The position numbers and the translations under genes are program-made. Source: JAFGRU01 sp016934985 (GTDB taxonomy: Bacteria; Desulfobacterota; Desulfuromonadia; Desulfuromonadales; JAAYDE01). From it: DNA of 64,000 bases. The notes beneath the pieces were generated by a model. That model was not told the origin of the DNA. It saw nothing but the letters and a program-made list of their open reading frames with translations, and did not search any database. The stretch covers positions 754,910 to 818,909 of the forward strand of contig CAXXJQ010000006.1 in NCBI GenBank assembly GCA_963665045.2, read 5' to 3'. Below are positions 9,230 through 18,091 of the stretch, piece after piece (positions within the stretch are counted from its first letter, which is position 1; each line of letters begins with the position of its first letter).

Positions 9230-9258
9230 ATTATTCAATATAGCTCAAGCCAAGTCAA
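9230..9258 (-). promoter_or_regulatory. Sigma-70-type promoter candidate for the tol-pal operon
   Basis: On the minus strand TTGACT (9258-9253) and AATAAT (9235-9230) are separated by 17 bases, and the tolQ ribosome-binding site lies about 25 bases further on. It sits in the 203-base gap before tolQ, where the operon promoter is expected. Confidence 0.6.
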
Positions 9259-9395
9259 CGGCCGATCCAATTTGTCGCTGCGGAGAAACAAAGAAAAGAT
9301 CACCTGCCGTTATCCGGACAGCGAACAGACTTCAAAAGACATCAAAATTATTTACTTTTCAATGGATAAACAGAACCCCGCCGGCCATGTATGAC

Positions 9396-10316
9396 TTAAC
9401 CGACAAGTACATCTCCGGACTTGATGGCAGCCTCTCCGAAATGGCGATCCTGACTAAGAAAAACGCCGAGGAAAACCAGGCCGCCGGCAACATACTGGAA
9501 TGGCGTGAAGTTCTCATGGAGAACGAGCCAGGCAAGAACCAAGGTCAGAACCGGTATCAGGTTGACGTAAGCGGCCGCCTGATTGGCCGGGATGCGGCTG
9601 ACAGCAAAATTGTAGAGGCCGTAAGCGCCCAGGGTAACAAAAACCCCGAGGTAGAGCACCGCCAGGGTCGGCAACAGGGCGAGGGCGGGAGGAACCCCCG
9701 CAGGGATAAAGAGTAAAAAGGGAAAAAAGAAAAGACTGCCGATAAAGGCCTGAAAAGCGGTGAGGAAAAACGGGGAATAGCTCGAGGTCAGCCTTTTCAG
9801 GGCCAGGGTGTAGACGGTGGCGCACGCCATGGCCAGAAATTCACAGAAATTCCCCCACAAAGGCCGGGGCGCGGTGGCGGAGGCGTCTCCGGCCAGGCTC
9901 AACAAAACAGCGCCGATAATGGCCAGAACGAAGCCGCCGACGGTCCGTCGGGAGATTTTTTCGCGAAGAAAAAAATGGGCTCCTATGGCTACCATCAGCG
10001 GCAGCATGGCGGTAATCATGCCGGCCTGAGAGGCCGTGGTATTTTCCAGAGCTTTGGCCTCGAAAAGGAAATAGAGGCAGGGCTCACTCACGGCCATTAC
10101 GAGAAGAAAGGGGAAATCCGCCCGGCGCAGACGGACGCCCCGAAATTGTCTGAAGAAAAACAAAAAGACAATACTGGCCACGAGCATGCGGCCAAAAATG
10201 ACAAACATGGGATGATAAAACTGAAAGGCCAGCTTGAGGGCAATAAAAGAACTCGCCCAGAGGGTCATGGCCGCCAGCAGACTCAGGCTCGGAAGGGTCG
10301 AACGCAATACTGCCAT
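9396..10316 (-). CDS. EamA-family (DMT superfamily) transporter
   Basis: The product is a ten-helix inner-membrane protein of about 306 residues with two EamA repeats (roughly 10-140 and 155-290). Conserved features include the early LWASSFIALK and the small-residue-rich helix ends around ASQAGMITAMLPL and IPANQAAAYVNLIPV. Such proteins export or take up small metabolites such as amino acids or nucleotide precursors; the substrate cannot be read from the sequence. The ATG at 10316 was chosen; TTG codons at 10322 and 10319 are alternatives lying closer to the AAGGA motif. A second, unrelated copy of the family lies at 56420. Confidence 0.85.
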   Translation of the reverse strand: MAVLRSTLPSLSLLAAMTLWASSFIALKLAFQFYHPMFVIFGRMLVASIVFLFFFRQFRGVRLRRADFPFLLVMAVSEPCLYFLFEAKALENTTASQAGMITAMLPLMVAIGAHFFLREKISRRTVGGFVLAIIGAVLLSLAGDASATAPRPLWGNFCEFLAMACATVYTLALKRLTSSYSPFFLTAFQAFIGSLFFFPFLLFIPAGVPPALALLPTLAVLYLGVFVTLGAYGLYNFAVSRIPANQAAAYVNLIPVLTLVLAWLVLHENFTPFQYVAGGLVFLGVFLSQDRHFGEAAIKSGDVLVG

Positions 10317-10383
10317 CAACAACTGTTCCTTTTCATTTCACACTATCCAGCACCGCAATGCGGATATTAATTTCAAATGCTCC

Positions 10384-10992
10384 TCAGGGCAACCCGGATA
10401 AAAGCAAACGAGCCAGTTCGGCACCCGCCTCCCGGCACTCCTCCAACGCTTCCCGCCTCTGGAGAATGTCACCGCATCGATCCACCCCCGCATAAAGAAG
10501 GGATTTCCACAACTCCACATCAAGGGCCGCGAAAAAATGGCGGACGCTGGCAAGAGTGCCGTCAAAATTGCGCGGACTCTGCCTTGCCGCCGCGGAAATA
10601 AAAAGCCCCTTGCGAACCTGTCCCGACTTGTCCTGCAGACTGTGGCCGAGAAGATTTTTCCTCACCCAGAAGGACTGACAGCGATCCATAAGGATCTTGG
10701 TGTGCGCCGACACTGCGCAGAAAAAAACCGGCGAAGAGAGCATAAGCCCCTGGCAGGAAGAAAGCCGGTCATAGACCTCCTGAAAATCGTCGTCAATAAC
10801 ACAGCGGCCATTTTTCAGGCAACCATAATCCTCGGCACAGGGAGCCATATTCAGTTCGCGAAGAAATACTTCCTCAACATCAACACCGCCTTTCCGGGCC
10901 CCTGTCACAGCCTGCGCCAAAAGAAGGTCGGTATTGCCTCCACCGCGGGGGCTGCCGTAAATGGCCAGAACCTTGGGGTTAGGGGGTATCAT
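10384..10992 (-). CDS. Flavodoxin-family / NADPH-dependent FMN reductase-like protein
   Basis: The 202-residue protein begins with a flavodoxin-like strand and FMN phosphate loop (YGSPRGGGNTDLLL) and has the second FMN-side motif LSSPVFFCAVSAHTKILMDR. A cysteine-containing segment (PCAEDYGC, then GRCVIDDD) sits where iron-sulfur flavoproteins carry their cluster cysteines, but the usual tight CxxCxxC spacing is absent, so cluster binding is doubtful. It probably reduces a small molecule or metal with NAD(P)H. Its ATG overlaps the stop of the upstream glycosyltransferase-like gene (ATGA), so the two are co-translated. Confidence 0.8.
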   Translation of the reverse strand: MIPPNPKVLAIYGSPRGGGNTDLLLAQAVTGARKGGVDVEEVFLRELNMAPCAEDYGCLKNGRCVIDDDFQEVYDRLSSCQGLMLSSPVFFCAVSAHTKILMDRCQSFWVRKNLLGHSLQDKSGQVRKGLFISAAARQSPRNFDGTLASVRHFFAALDVELWKSLLYAGVDRCGDILQRREALEECREAGAELARLLLSGLP

Positions 10993-11678
10993 ACTGAGAA
11001 CTTGCCCTCAAAAAAACTGACATTTTGTCGTACATAGAGAGACACCGGGGAGTCAGGCGAGCGTCGCAGAAACCTCTCCAGGGAAGCAGCATCGTCAATA
11101 TCCTCCCATCCTTCGATCTCCATCAGGGTCAGGCCCTTTTCTTTCGCCCTGCACCGGGTTTCCCTCAAAACCCGGTCACTGCCCCAGGGAATAGCACGGA
11201 AGATCTCTGGATGATGGCGGCTTTCACCCAGGAGGACATAACCACCGTCACGAGCGGGGGCGACCACGACCTCTTCCCGTTCCAGAATCGAAAAGGCCTT
11301 TTCAATGATGTCGGGGGGAAGATCGGGACTGTCGCTCCCGATCACCACCATTTTGCCGGCCCCGTCCCTCAAGTGGCCGGCAAAAGCCCGTTCCAGGCGT
11401 TCCCCCAGATTTCCTTCCCCCTGGAAGCGAAGGGGAAGGTTGGGAAAAACACGATGGAAATAATTTTTTCGGCCGGAGTAAAACAGGGTCGGCTGAAAAC
11501 CTGCCCGAGTCAGGCGGTCTATGGTTTCGAGGAGAGCCAGCCGATAGAGCTCCGCCGCCTCCTCGTGGCTCAAAGGAGGAGAAAGGCGGGTCTTGACCGC
11601 TCCAGCCACCGGCTCCTTGGCGAAAACAGCAAGAAAACCCTCGGGTTTGCTATCCGGAAAAGGGAAAGATACTATCAT
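10989..11678 (-). CDS. TIGR04282-family (DUF2064) GT-A glycosyltransferase-like protein
   Basis: The protein has 229 residues. The motif FAKEPVAGAVKTRLSPPLS near the N-terminus, then VVIGSDSPDLPPDIIEKAF and PARDGGYVLLGE, are hallmarks of the DUF2064 family, which resembles nucleotide-sugar transferases and MobA-like enzymes. One branch is linked to arsenosugar synthesis, but no arsenic gene is nearby, so the product is unknown. It overlaps the flavoprotein gene by four bases, suggesting a two-gene unit. The ribosome-binding site is weak. Upstream lies a cluster of DnaA-box-like sequences. Confidence 0.82.
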   Translation of the reverse strand: MIVSFPFPDSKPEGFLAVFAKEPVAGAVKTRLSPPLSHEEAAELYRLALLETIDRLTRAGFQPTLFYSGRKNYFHRVFPNLPLRFQGEGNLGERLERAFAGHLRDGAGKMVVIGSDSPDLPPDIIEKAFSILEREEVVVAPARDGGYVLLGESRHHPEIFRAIPWGSDRVLRETRCRAKEKGLTLMEIEGWEDIDDAASLERFLRRSPDSPVSLYVRQNVSFFEGKFSV

Positions 11679-11686
11679 GTCGCCAT

Positions 11687-11717
11687 GTTATCCACCGTTT
11701 CCACAGACTTTTCCACA
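11687..11717 (+). repeat. DnaA-box triplet, copy 1
   Basis: Three same-strand DnaA-box-like 9-mers lie close together: TTATCCACC (11688-11696), GTTTCCACA (11697-11705) and TTTTCCACA (11709-11717, fits TTWTNCACA). The 31-base block matches 27 of 31 positions of the block at 20882-20912. It lies upstream of the minus-strand glycosyltransferase-like gene. Confidence 0.6.
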
Positions 11718-11808
11718 TATTTCAACAACGTTGGAAAAGAAAAAACCACTTTCTGCCAGCCGTAACTACAAAAGCGGTTTTACGAGAAAAACCTGTGAAA
11801 AATCCAGC

Positions 11809-12585
11809 CTAAATGTCTCCCTGCTCTACCATGGCATAGGCGGAATGGTTATGGATCGACTCAAAATTTTCACATTCCACGCGAAAACCGAGAATTTCGG
11901 GGACAGCTTGAAGTTTTTCGGTCACAGCCCGGACCACATCCTCGACAAACATGGGATTGTCATAAGCCATTTCCGTGACAGCCTTTTCATCCTCCCGCTT
12001 GAGCAGGGAAAATACCGGCGAACTGGCACAGCCCTCCACCCAAGCGATAAGATCCTCGATCCAGACAAGCTTCTGGGCTTTGATTTCAACCCGCACCGCG
12101 CTGCGCTGATTGTGGGCACCGCGATGGCTGATCTCCCGTGAACAGGGGCAAAGGGTGGTCACGGGAATGGTTACGGCGAGAAAAAAATCTTTTTGTTCAC
12201 CCAGCACACCCCGCAGCCGACACTGGTATTCCATCAGACCTCGAGCACCGGAGACCGGAGCCTGCTTCTCAATAAAATAGGGGAAGCGAAGCTCCATATG
12301 TGCGCAACTGGCATTGAGGCGCTCCTTCATCTCGGCAATGATATGCCAGATATTCTGAATGGTGATCTCGCCGCGGTATTGGTTGAGAACCTCAATAAAC
12401 CGGCTCATGTGGGTTCCCTTGAACTGGTGGGGGAGGTCGACATACATGTTGATGCGCGCCACGGTACTCTGTTTAACCCGGCTTTTGTCCCGTACGACAA
12501 TGGGATAGCAGATGTCCTTGACCCCGACCTTGTCGATGGAAATGCGCCGGAAATCAGGTGAATTCTGGAGGTCCGCCATGGTCAT
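11809..12585 (-). CDS. folE2: GTP cyclohydrolase FolE2 (type IB)
   Basis: The 258-residue enzyme converts GTP to 7,8-dihydroneopterin triphosphate, the first step for folate and for 7-deazaguanine (queuosine) synthesis. The family signature is plain: the metal/catalytic segment TTLCPCSREIS followed by HNQRS, and an N-terminal SRVKQSTVARINMYVDLP. Unlike FolE it is a metal-promiscuous type IB enzyme. Its ATG at 12585 overlaps the queC stop (ATGA) and has AGGAGG 8 bases upstream, so it is co-translated with queC. That pairing supports a role in preQ0 supply, though folate cannot be excluded. queD and queE are not in the window. Confidence 0.95.
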   Translation of the reverse strand: MTMADLQNSPDFRRISIDKVGVKDICYPIVVRDKSRVKQSTVARINMYVDLPHQFKGTHMSRFIEVLNQYRGEITIQNIWHIIAEMKERLNASCAHMELRFPYFIEKQAPVSGARGLMEYQCRLRGVLGEQKDFFLAVTIPVTTLCPCSREISHRGAHNQRSAVRVEIKAQKLVWIEDLIAWVEGCASSPVFSLLKREDEKAVTEMAYDNPMFVEDVVRAVTEKLQAVPEILGFRVECENFESIHNHSAYAMVEQGDI

Positions 12586-13274
12586 GACCGATTCCTCCTA
12601 AAATAGGGGACCGGATCCTCGACGCCGGCCTCTTCAAACCCTTTGAGGCGAAGAAGACAGGAGTCGCATTCCCCGCAGGCGAGCCCGTCGGGGGTAGGAT
12701 CGTAACAGGAGTGGGTCAGCTTGAGATCAACATCCAGAGCCAGAGCCCGGCGGACAATCTCTCCCTTGGTCAAATGAAGAAGAGGGGTATGGATGCGCAA
12801 TGGCCGTACCCCTTCGACTCCGGCCCGGGTGGCCAGATTGGCCATCTTTTCGAAAGCGGCGATAAACTCGGGGCGGCAGTCGGGATAACCGGAGTAGTCG
12901 AGGCTGTTGACCCCGATATAGATGTCGAATGCGCCGAGAACCTCGGCCCAACCCAGGGCCACAGACAGAAAGATGGTGTTGCGGGCGGGCACATACGTGA
13001 TTGGGATGGAGTCATCCATGGCCCGGTTTTTGGGCACCTCCAGCTCCGAGGTCAGGGCACTGCCACCAATAATACGAAGATCCATGGTCATGACCCGGTG
13101 TTCGGCGGCACCGGCCGGAATGGCGTTTTGGCGCGCCTTTTCCAACTCCACGGTGTGGCGTTGGCCGTAATCAAAACTGAGAGCGTAGGGCTCGAAGCCA
13201 TCCGCCCGGGCCTCGGCCAGGCAGGTGGTGGAATCGAGACCACCGCTGTAGAGAACTACTGCTTTTTCCTTCAT
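12582..13274 (-). CDS. queC: 7-cyano-7-deazaguanine synthase QueC
   Basis: QueC is an ATP-dependent PP-loop enzyme that makes preQ0 from 7-carboxy-7-deazaguanine and ammonia in the queuosine pathway. The 230-residue protein shows the PP-loop VVLYSGGLDSTTC at the N-terminus, YVPARNTIFLSVALGWAE in the middle, and the C-terminal zinc site with cysteines in HSCYDPTPDGLACGECDSC. The ATG at 13274 is preferred: the frame extends to a TTG at 13292, but family members start at this methionine and GAAGAG lies 10 bases upstream. It overlaps folE2 by four bases. Confidence 0.95.
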   Translation of the reverse strand: MKEKAVVLYSGGLDSTTCLAEARADGFEPYALSFDYGQRHTVELEKARQNAIPAGAAEHRVMTMDLRIIGGSALTSELEVPKNRAMDDSIPITYVPARNTIFLSVALGWAEVLGAFDIYIGVNSLDYSGYPDCRPEFIAAFEKMANLATRAGVEGVRPLRIHTPLLHLTKGEIVRRALALDVDLKLTHSCYDPTPDGLACGECDSCLLRLKGFEEAGVEDPVPYFRRNRS

Positions 13275-13290
13275 ATTGATATTACTCTTC

Positions 13291-13313
13291 AAAAAATTGT
13301 GGAATCAATCCAC
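13291..13313 (-). terminator. Weak hairpin with T-run between pyk and queC
   Basis: On the minus strand GTGGA-TTGAT-TCCAC (13313-13299) is followed by AATTTTTT. The stem is only five pairs, so it is at most a partial terminator separating pyk from queC-folE2. Confidence 0.3.
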
Positions 13314-13349
13314 CTTGTTTGTTGATAACCGGTTACTTTTCTCAGGGGT

Positions 13350-14783
13350 TCATCCTCCCAGGCGCTGGACCTTGATGAGGTTGGTGGTGCCGGCAGCGGA
13401 AACCGGACTTCCCATGGTGATGACCACAATATCTCCCTGGTGCAGAACCCCGGCTTCCAGAACCGCTTTCTCCAGAGAGGCAATCTGGGTTTCCGTATCG
13501 CCATGGGTTTCCACCCGCAGGGAACGAACACCACGGAAAAGCACCAGCCGCCTCTCTACTTCAGCAGACGGCGTCACAGCAAAGACCGGCAAGCCGGGCC
13601 GGTATTTGGCCACCAGAGCGGCCGTGCTGCCCGTCTGGGTAAAAGCCAGGATAGCAGAAGCACCCGCATTTTCCGCCACCTCGCAGGCTGCGGCGGCAAT
13701 AATTTCCGGCAGACTGCGATCCCCTTCTTGCGGAGCAACGGGGCTGAATATCCGCTCCCGCAAAATCGGGTCCTTTTCCACATCATCAGCCACCCGTCCC
13801 ATCATTTTCACTGCTTCAATGGCATACTTTCCGACAGCCGTCTCCCCCGACAGCATGACCGCATCGCTGCCATCGATAATAGCGTTGGCGATATCCGAGG
13901 TCTCGGCCCTGGTCGGACGCGGGTGGTAAATCATGCTTTCCAGCATCTGGGTCGCGGTAATGACCGGTTTGCCGGCCTTGTTGCAACTGCGGATAATCCT
14001 TTTCTGGATGAGCGGCACCTTCTCCGGATTCATTTCCACGCCCAGATCGCCCCGCGCCACCATGACAGCGTCGACTTCCGCCAGAATGGCCTCAAAATCC
14101 TCAAGGGCCTGGGGTTTCTCAATTTTGGCGATAATGGGAATAGAGGCATTTTGCGCGGCCATGAGAGCACGCATTTCACGGATGTCCTCAACCCGGCGGA
14201 CGAAAGACTGGCCAAGGTAATCAACGCCCTGGCCGATGCAGAACGTCAGATCCTCTTTGTCCTTGTCTGTCACCGCGGGTGCCGAAACCCGGCTTCCCGG
14301 CAGATTGATCCCCTTGTGATCCCGCAAGACGCCACCGACCTCCACCCGACAGCCAACCTCGTCGTCCCCGGTTCTTACCACTGTAAGTTCCAGGTTGCCA
14401 TCATCCAAAAGGATCCGGTCACCGACGCAGACATCCTGGGGCAGATTTTTATAGGTGGTGGAAAACATATCCCCTTTTCCCAGCTCCTCCCGGGTAGTAA
14501 TGGTTACTTCCTGTCCTCGTAGCAATTCCAGCTCGCCGTTCTCCATAAGCCCTGTACGAATTTTCGGCCCCTGAAGATCACCTAAAATGGCAATGACTCG
14601 CAGCTGCTTCTCCGCCTCTTCGCGAATTATCTGAATAATTTCCGTTTTTTGCGCCTGGGTTCCGTGGGAAAAATTAAGCCGGAATACGTCCACTCCCATT
14701 TCCATCAGAGTGCGGATTTTATCGCGTTTTTCACTGGCGGGACCCAGAGTTGCCACTATTTTTGTGCGCCGTATCACGTCCAC
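13350..14783 (-). CDS. pyk: Pyruvate kinase
   Basis: This glycolytic enzyme transfers phosphate from phosphoenolpyruvate to ADP. The 477-residue length is normal. Visible signatures are RRTKIVATLGPAS at the start, RLNFSHG, the active-site block PIIAKIEKPQALEDFEAI, the metal-site VMVARGDLGVEM, the ATQMLESMI motif and GSDAVMLSGETAVGKY. The C-terminal allosteric domain (from about 355) includes AFTQTGSTAALVAKYRPGLP. It is alone between the cytochrome gene and queC. Metabolic control cannot be judged from sequence. Confidence 0.97.
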   Translation of the reverse strand: MDVIRRTKIVATLGPASEKRDKIRTLMEMGVDVFRLNFSHGTQAQKTEIIQIIREEAEKQLRVIAILGDLQGPKIRTGLMENGELELLRGQEVTITTREELGKGDMFSTTYKNLPQDVCVGDRILLDDGNLELTVVRTGDDEVGCRVEVGGVLRDHKGINLPGSRVSAPAVTDKDKEDLTFCIGQGVDYLGQSFVRRVEDIREMRALMAAQNASIPIIAKIEKPQALEDFEAILAEVDAVMVARGDLGVEMNPEKVPLIQKRIIRSCNKAGKPVITATQMLESMIYHPRPTRAETSDIANAIIDGSDAVMLSGETAVGKYAIEAVKMMGRVADDVEKDPILRERIFSPVAPQEGDRSLPEIIAAAACEVAENAGASAILAFTQTGSTAALVAKYRPGLPVFAVTPSAEVERRLVLFRGVRSLRVETHGDTETQIASLEKAVLEAGVLHQGDIVVITMGSPVSAAGTTNLIKVQRLGG

Positions 14784-14843
14784 CTCCTGGGAATGGGATA
14801 ATCAGGCACTGGAAATGCAAAGGCCTGCTAAACCAAAGATCAG

Positions 14844-15179
14844 CTAGAAAAAAGCTTTGTGGTGATAACGCCCACGATACTCCTTATGCGTCCGGTTGGG
14901 GCTTTTGTGACAGCGAAAGCACTGTTGCTCGGTCACCTTTTTCTGCTCCAGGGGTGATGGTTGAGGGGGGAGAATCGATTCTTCCTTCTGCCAGTTTTTC
15001 AACCCTCTTTCATCGTTGATTTCGGCAGGCGTATAAGCAATGGTCCAATCATTGGAAATCTGTTTCCGGTGGCACTGATCACAACCGCCGGGAGCGGGAA
15101 TCGCTCTCCAGCTTCCGAGCATGGCACAACCAAAGAAAATAAAAAGGCAGAAACCAAGAAATATCGCTACGGTCCGCAT
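14844..15179 (-). CDS. Small diheme c-type cytochrome, probable lipoprotein
   Basis: The 111-residue protein has an N-terminal hydrophobic segment ending in FFGC (Cys18, lipobox-like) and two haem-binding CxxCH motifs: CDQCH at 33-37 and CFRCH at 87-91. Extra histidines (THKEYRGRYHHK) near the C-terminus can supply distal ligands. It is therefore exported, and probably either lipidated or membrane-anchored, and should carry electrons in the periplasm. The ATG at 15179 has GGGAGGGAG 7 bases upstream, which rules out longer versions of the frame. No redox partner gene is adjacent. Many small multihaem cytochromes are typical of metal-reducing deltaproteobacteria. Confidence 0.85.
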   Translation of the reverse strand: MRTVAIFLGFCLFIFFGCAMLGSWRAIPAPGGCDQCHRKQISNDWTIAYTPAEINDERGLKNWQKEESILPPQPSPLEQKKVTEQQCFRCHKSPNRTHKEYRGRYHHKAFF

Positions 15180-15239
15180 TAAAGCACTCCCTCCCATACA
15201 ATGGCATGGCGGTGAATATAGCACAGAATGTTGGTGGAA

Positions 15240-15264
15240 AAAACGGCAAAACAATTGCCGTTTT
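15240..15264. terminator. Perfect 10-bp hairpin in the cytochrome/PBP1A divergent gap
   Basis: AAAACGGCAA (15240-15249) and TTGCCGTTTT (15255-15264) pair around a five-base loop. On the minus strand the stem runs into six T in a row, like a rho-independent terminator. It sits between two divergent genes, so it might block antisense transcripts or act as a regulator site. Confidence 0.4.
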
Positions 15265-15321
15265 CCTTGAAGCTATGTTATGAATGTTTATTCAATAGTA
15301 GGATATGAATAGAATTTTTCC

Positions 15322-17727
15322 ATGCCCGTTTCCAAATTAATCCGCAATCTTTTCTTTTTGGGAGTCTTTGCTCTCCTATTTTTCTCCCTAACTCTGGTCG
15401 GCGTCTACCTTTATTTTGCGTCTTCCCTGCCCAAAGTGGACACCTTGGAGGACTATCGTCCTCCGGTAATTACCACTGTTTACAGCCGTGACGGACAGCT
15501 TATCGGCGAATATTTCCGCGAACGCCGGATTATCGTGCCCATCACAAAAATGCCAAAACAATTGATTCAAGCTTTTGTCGCCGCCGAGGACGCCAATTTT
15601 TTTAAACACCGAGGCCTCGACCTGCCGTCTATTTTTCGCGCCGCCCTGAAAAACATTAAAGCCGGCGGTATTGTCCAAGGCGGCAGCACCATTACCCAAC
15701 AGGTGGCCAAAAGCCTCCTTCTAAGTCCGGAAAAAACCTTCACCCGCAAATTCAAGGAAGCCATTCTCGCCTGGCGCATGGAAAACAGGCTCAGCAAGGA
15801 GGAGATTCTCTACCTCTACCTCAACCAGATCTACCTGGGACATGCTTCCTACGGGGTCGAGGCTGCTTCTGAAACCTATTTTGCAAAAAATGTCGAAGAG
15901 CTTTCCCTGGCCGAATGTGCCCTTTTGGCGGGCCTTCCCCAGGCCCCCAGCCGCTATTCGCCCTACCGCCGCCTTGAGCGCGCAAAAAAACGTCAGAGAT
16001 ATGTTTTGCAGCGCATGCTCAAAGAAGGTTTTATTACTCGCCTGGAAGCCGAAAGCGCCGAAAACGAGAAGATCGTCATCCACTCGAAAGAGAACCAGGG
16101 ACGCTACCTGGCACCATATTTTTCTGAGCAGGTCCGGCGCTACCTTGAAACTACATATGGCGAAGACCGCCTCTACAACGAGGGTCTCCAGATTCACACC
16201 ACCCTCGATCTGGCTATGCATGAGGCCGCCCAAAAAGCGGTGCAGGAAAACCTGCGCAACTACGACAAACGCCAGGGATTCAGGGGACCGGTAAAAATTC
16301 TCCCCTTGGAGGAGGAAACCTCCTTTCTCCAAAAACAAAGCGAAACCCTTGAACAAAACCCGCCAAGCAATGGAGATATCCTGAAAGGGGTTGTCAGAAG
16401 CCGTTATGAAGACGGGTTGCTGATTGATTTGGGCTCGTTTGAGGCTGTCCTGCCGGCAAAGAATTACCAGTGGGCGGGCGACATACGCATTGGCAAGCGC
16501 GGCAGCACCTATAAACGCGATGACAAGGGAAAATCCTTCGAACTACCAGAAGGCTCCCAGGTGTGGATCAATATCGAGAAACAGAGAGCTGACAAGCGAT
16601 TCCTTGCCAGCCTTGAACAACAACCCGAAGCCCAGAGCTGCCTGGTAGCTCTCGACCCCCGTAGTGGAGAAATCAGAGCTATGGTGGGGGGCTACGATTT
16701 TGACGAGAGTCAGTTCAACCGAGTTCTGCAGGCCGTCCGGCAGCCGGGTTCTGCTATCAAGCCGATAATTTACGCCGCCGCCCTCGATAAGGGTTATACC
16801 CCCGCAACCATCATTCTCGATACCCCGATTATTTATAAAGAGCATAAAACCTCAGGAGAAGAGGTGGTGTGGAAACCGAAGAACTACAGCAAGCGCTTCA
16901 CCGGCCCTACTTCGCTTCGCAAAGCCTTGACCCATTCCTATAATGTCGTGACCATCAAGATCCTGCAGGATATAGGGGTCGGTTATGCCGCCAATTATGC
17001 CGCCAAACTCGGCGTTTCATCAACCATAGAAAAAGACCTGACCCTTGCCTTGGGATCTTCCCCGCTCACCCCCATGGAGCTGGCAACGGTTTTCAGCGTA
17101 TTTGCCAATGGCGGGGTAAAAATCGCTCCTCAATATATTGTCAGGATCCTCGATCGCAACGGCCATGTCCTCGAGTCGTCCGATCCGGCCGATTTTCCTA
17201 ATGGGCCTCAGCGCAATCAATATCTCATTCCCCAATCCAGGGAAAGAGTCCTCTCACCTGAAACCGCCTATCTGATCACCAACCTCATGGAAAGCGTGGT
17301 CCGCAACGGTACCGGCTGGCGAGCCAAGGCCCTGCAGCGGCCGGTTGCCGGAAAAACCGGGACCACCAACAACCTTAAAGATGCATGGTTTGCCGGCTAT
17401 ATCCCGGAACTGGTCTGTGTGGTTTGGGTCGGTCATGACAAAAACGACCCCTTGGGACGCAAAGAGACCGGCTCAAGGGCTGCCGCACCTGCCTGGGTGG
17501 CGTTCATGAAGGAAGCGGTAAAAGACATTCCGGTTGAGCAATTCAGCGTACCCGACACTATCGAGTTTCGCCCCATCGATCCCCTGACCGGCCTGCTGGC
17601 CCCGGAAGAGGCGCAACTGCAAAACATAGAGGCCTTTTCCCCCGGCACTGCGCCCAAACGTTACGCTCTCGAAAGCAAGAAACTTCATGCTCGAGATTTT
17701 TTCAAAATCGACCTCGAAAACAATTGA
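15322..17727 (+). CDS. mrcA: Penicillin-binding protein 1A (bifunctional class A PBP)
   Basis: This inner-membrane enzyme polymerises glycan strands and cross-links peptides in peptidoglycan. The 801 residues hold an N-terminal membrane helix (about 9-32), a GT51 transglycosylase domain (about 50-230, with AAEDANFFKHRGLD and GGSTITQQVAKSL), an OB-like insert (about 330-430) as in Gram-negative PBP1A, and a transpeptidase domain. The latter shows the catalytic SxxK in RQPGSAIKPI, SxN in THSYNVV and KTG in VAGKTGTT. No clear ribosome-binding site precedes the ATG. It is a single-gene unit; no pilM-type or regulator gene adjoins it. Confidence 0.95.
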   Translation: MPVSKLIRNLFFLGVFALLFFSLTLVGVYLYFASSLPKVDTLEDYRPPVITTVYSRDGQLIGEYFRERRIIVPITKMPKQLIQAFVAAEDANFFKHRGLDLPSIFRAALKNIKAGGIVQGGSTITQQVAKSLLLSPEKTFTRKFKEAILAWRMENRLSKEEILYLYLNQIYLGHASYGVEAASETYFAKNVEELSLAECALLAGLPQAPSRYSPYRRLERAKKRQRYVLQRMLKEGFITRLEAESAENEKIVIHSKENQGRYLAPYFSEQVRRYLETTYGEDRLYNEGLQIHTTLDLAMHEAAQKAVQENLRNYDKRQGFRGPVKILPLEEETSFLQKQSETLEQNPPSNGDILKGVVRSRYEDGLLIDLGSFEAVLPAKNYQWAGDIRIGKRGSTYKRDDKGKSFELPEGSQVWINIEKQRADKRFLASLEQQPEAQSCLVALDPRSGEIRAMVGGYDFDESQFNRVLQAVRQPGSAIKPIIYAAALDKGYTPATIILDTPIIYKEHKTSGEEVVWKPKNYSKRFTGPTSLRKALTHSYNVVTIKILQDIGVGYAANYAAKLGVSSTIEKDLTLALGSSPLTPMELATVFSVFANGGVKIAPQYIVRILDRNGHVLESSDPADFPNGPQRNQYLIPQSRERVLSPETAYLITNLMESVVRNGTGWRAKALQRPVAGKTGTTNNLKDAWFAGYIPELVCVVWVGHDKNDPLGRKETGSRAAAPAWVAFMKEAVKDIPVEQFSVPDTIEFRPIDPLTGLLAPEEAQLQNIEAFSPGTAPKRYALESKKLHARDFFKIDLENN

Positions 17728-18091
17728 CGGTCCTTAAAACCCAGCCGAATTCAAAACGTCCCGCATCTCTCAAAAACCATTGAATATTTCCCTCTAAAAA
17801 AGGGGCCTCTTCAGGAATGCCGCCTATTCTGATTCATTCCAGCCAGCCATTCAGATCAAAAACCGTCCACCCAAAAAAGCCCAGGAATTCACTGGCATTA
17901 GTGCTTCAAAACCAGCCACCGTTGCAAGGGAAACTGCAGGACATTCTTGCCTTGAAGGGTTGTGAAAAATCCGCCTATACCCAATTATGACCCACCCAAA
18001 GGACGTGGGAACTACTATTTGAACACGTTATACCTATCCAGCATTCCGCCTTGACAGAGACCACAAACCTGGTCCTGCAGATTGCTTCCCT
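17728..18091. other. Gene-free gap between converging genes
   Basis: This 364-base stretch separates the ends of mrcA and the minus-strand amidohydrolase gene. I see no credible reading frame, RNA gene or clear terminator in it. Confidence 0.5.

Noticed and set aside
8864..9238. 124-codon open frame on the minus strand
   Set aside because: It overlaps tolQ in a third frame, and its composition is unlike any protein; the two true tolQ frames explain the region.
9216..9716. 166-codon open frame on the plus strand
   Set aside because: It is antisense to the EamA gene and lies partly across the tol promoter region; no domain is seen.
13275..13349. Possible preQ1 riboswitch upstream of queC
   Set aside because: The leader lacks the conserved preQ1 aptamer sequence; only a weak hairpin is seen.
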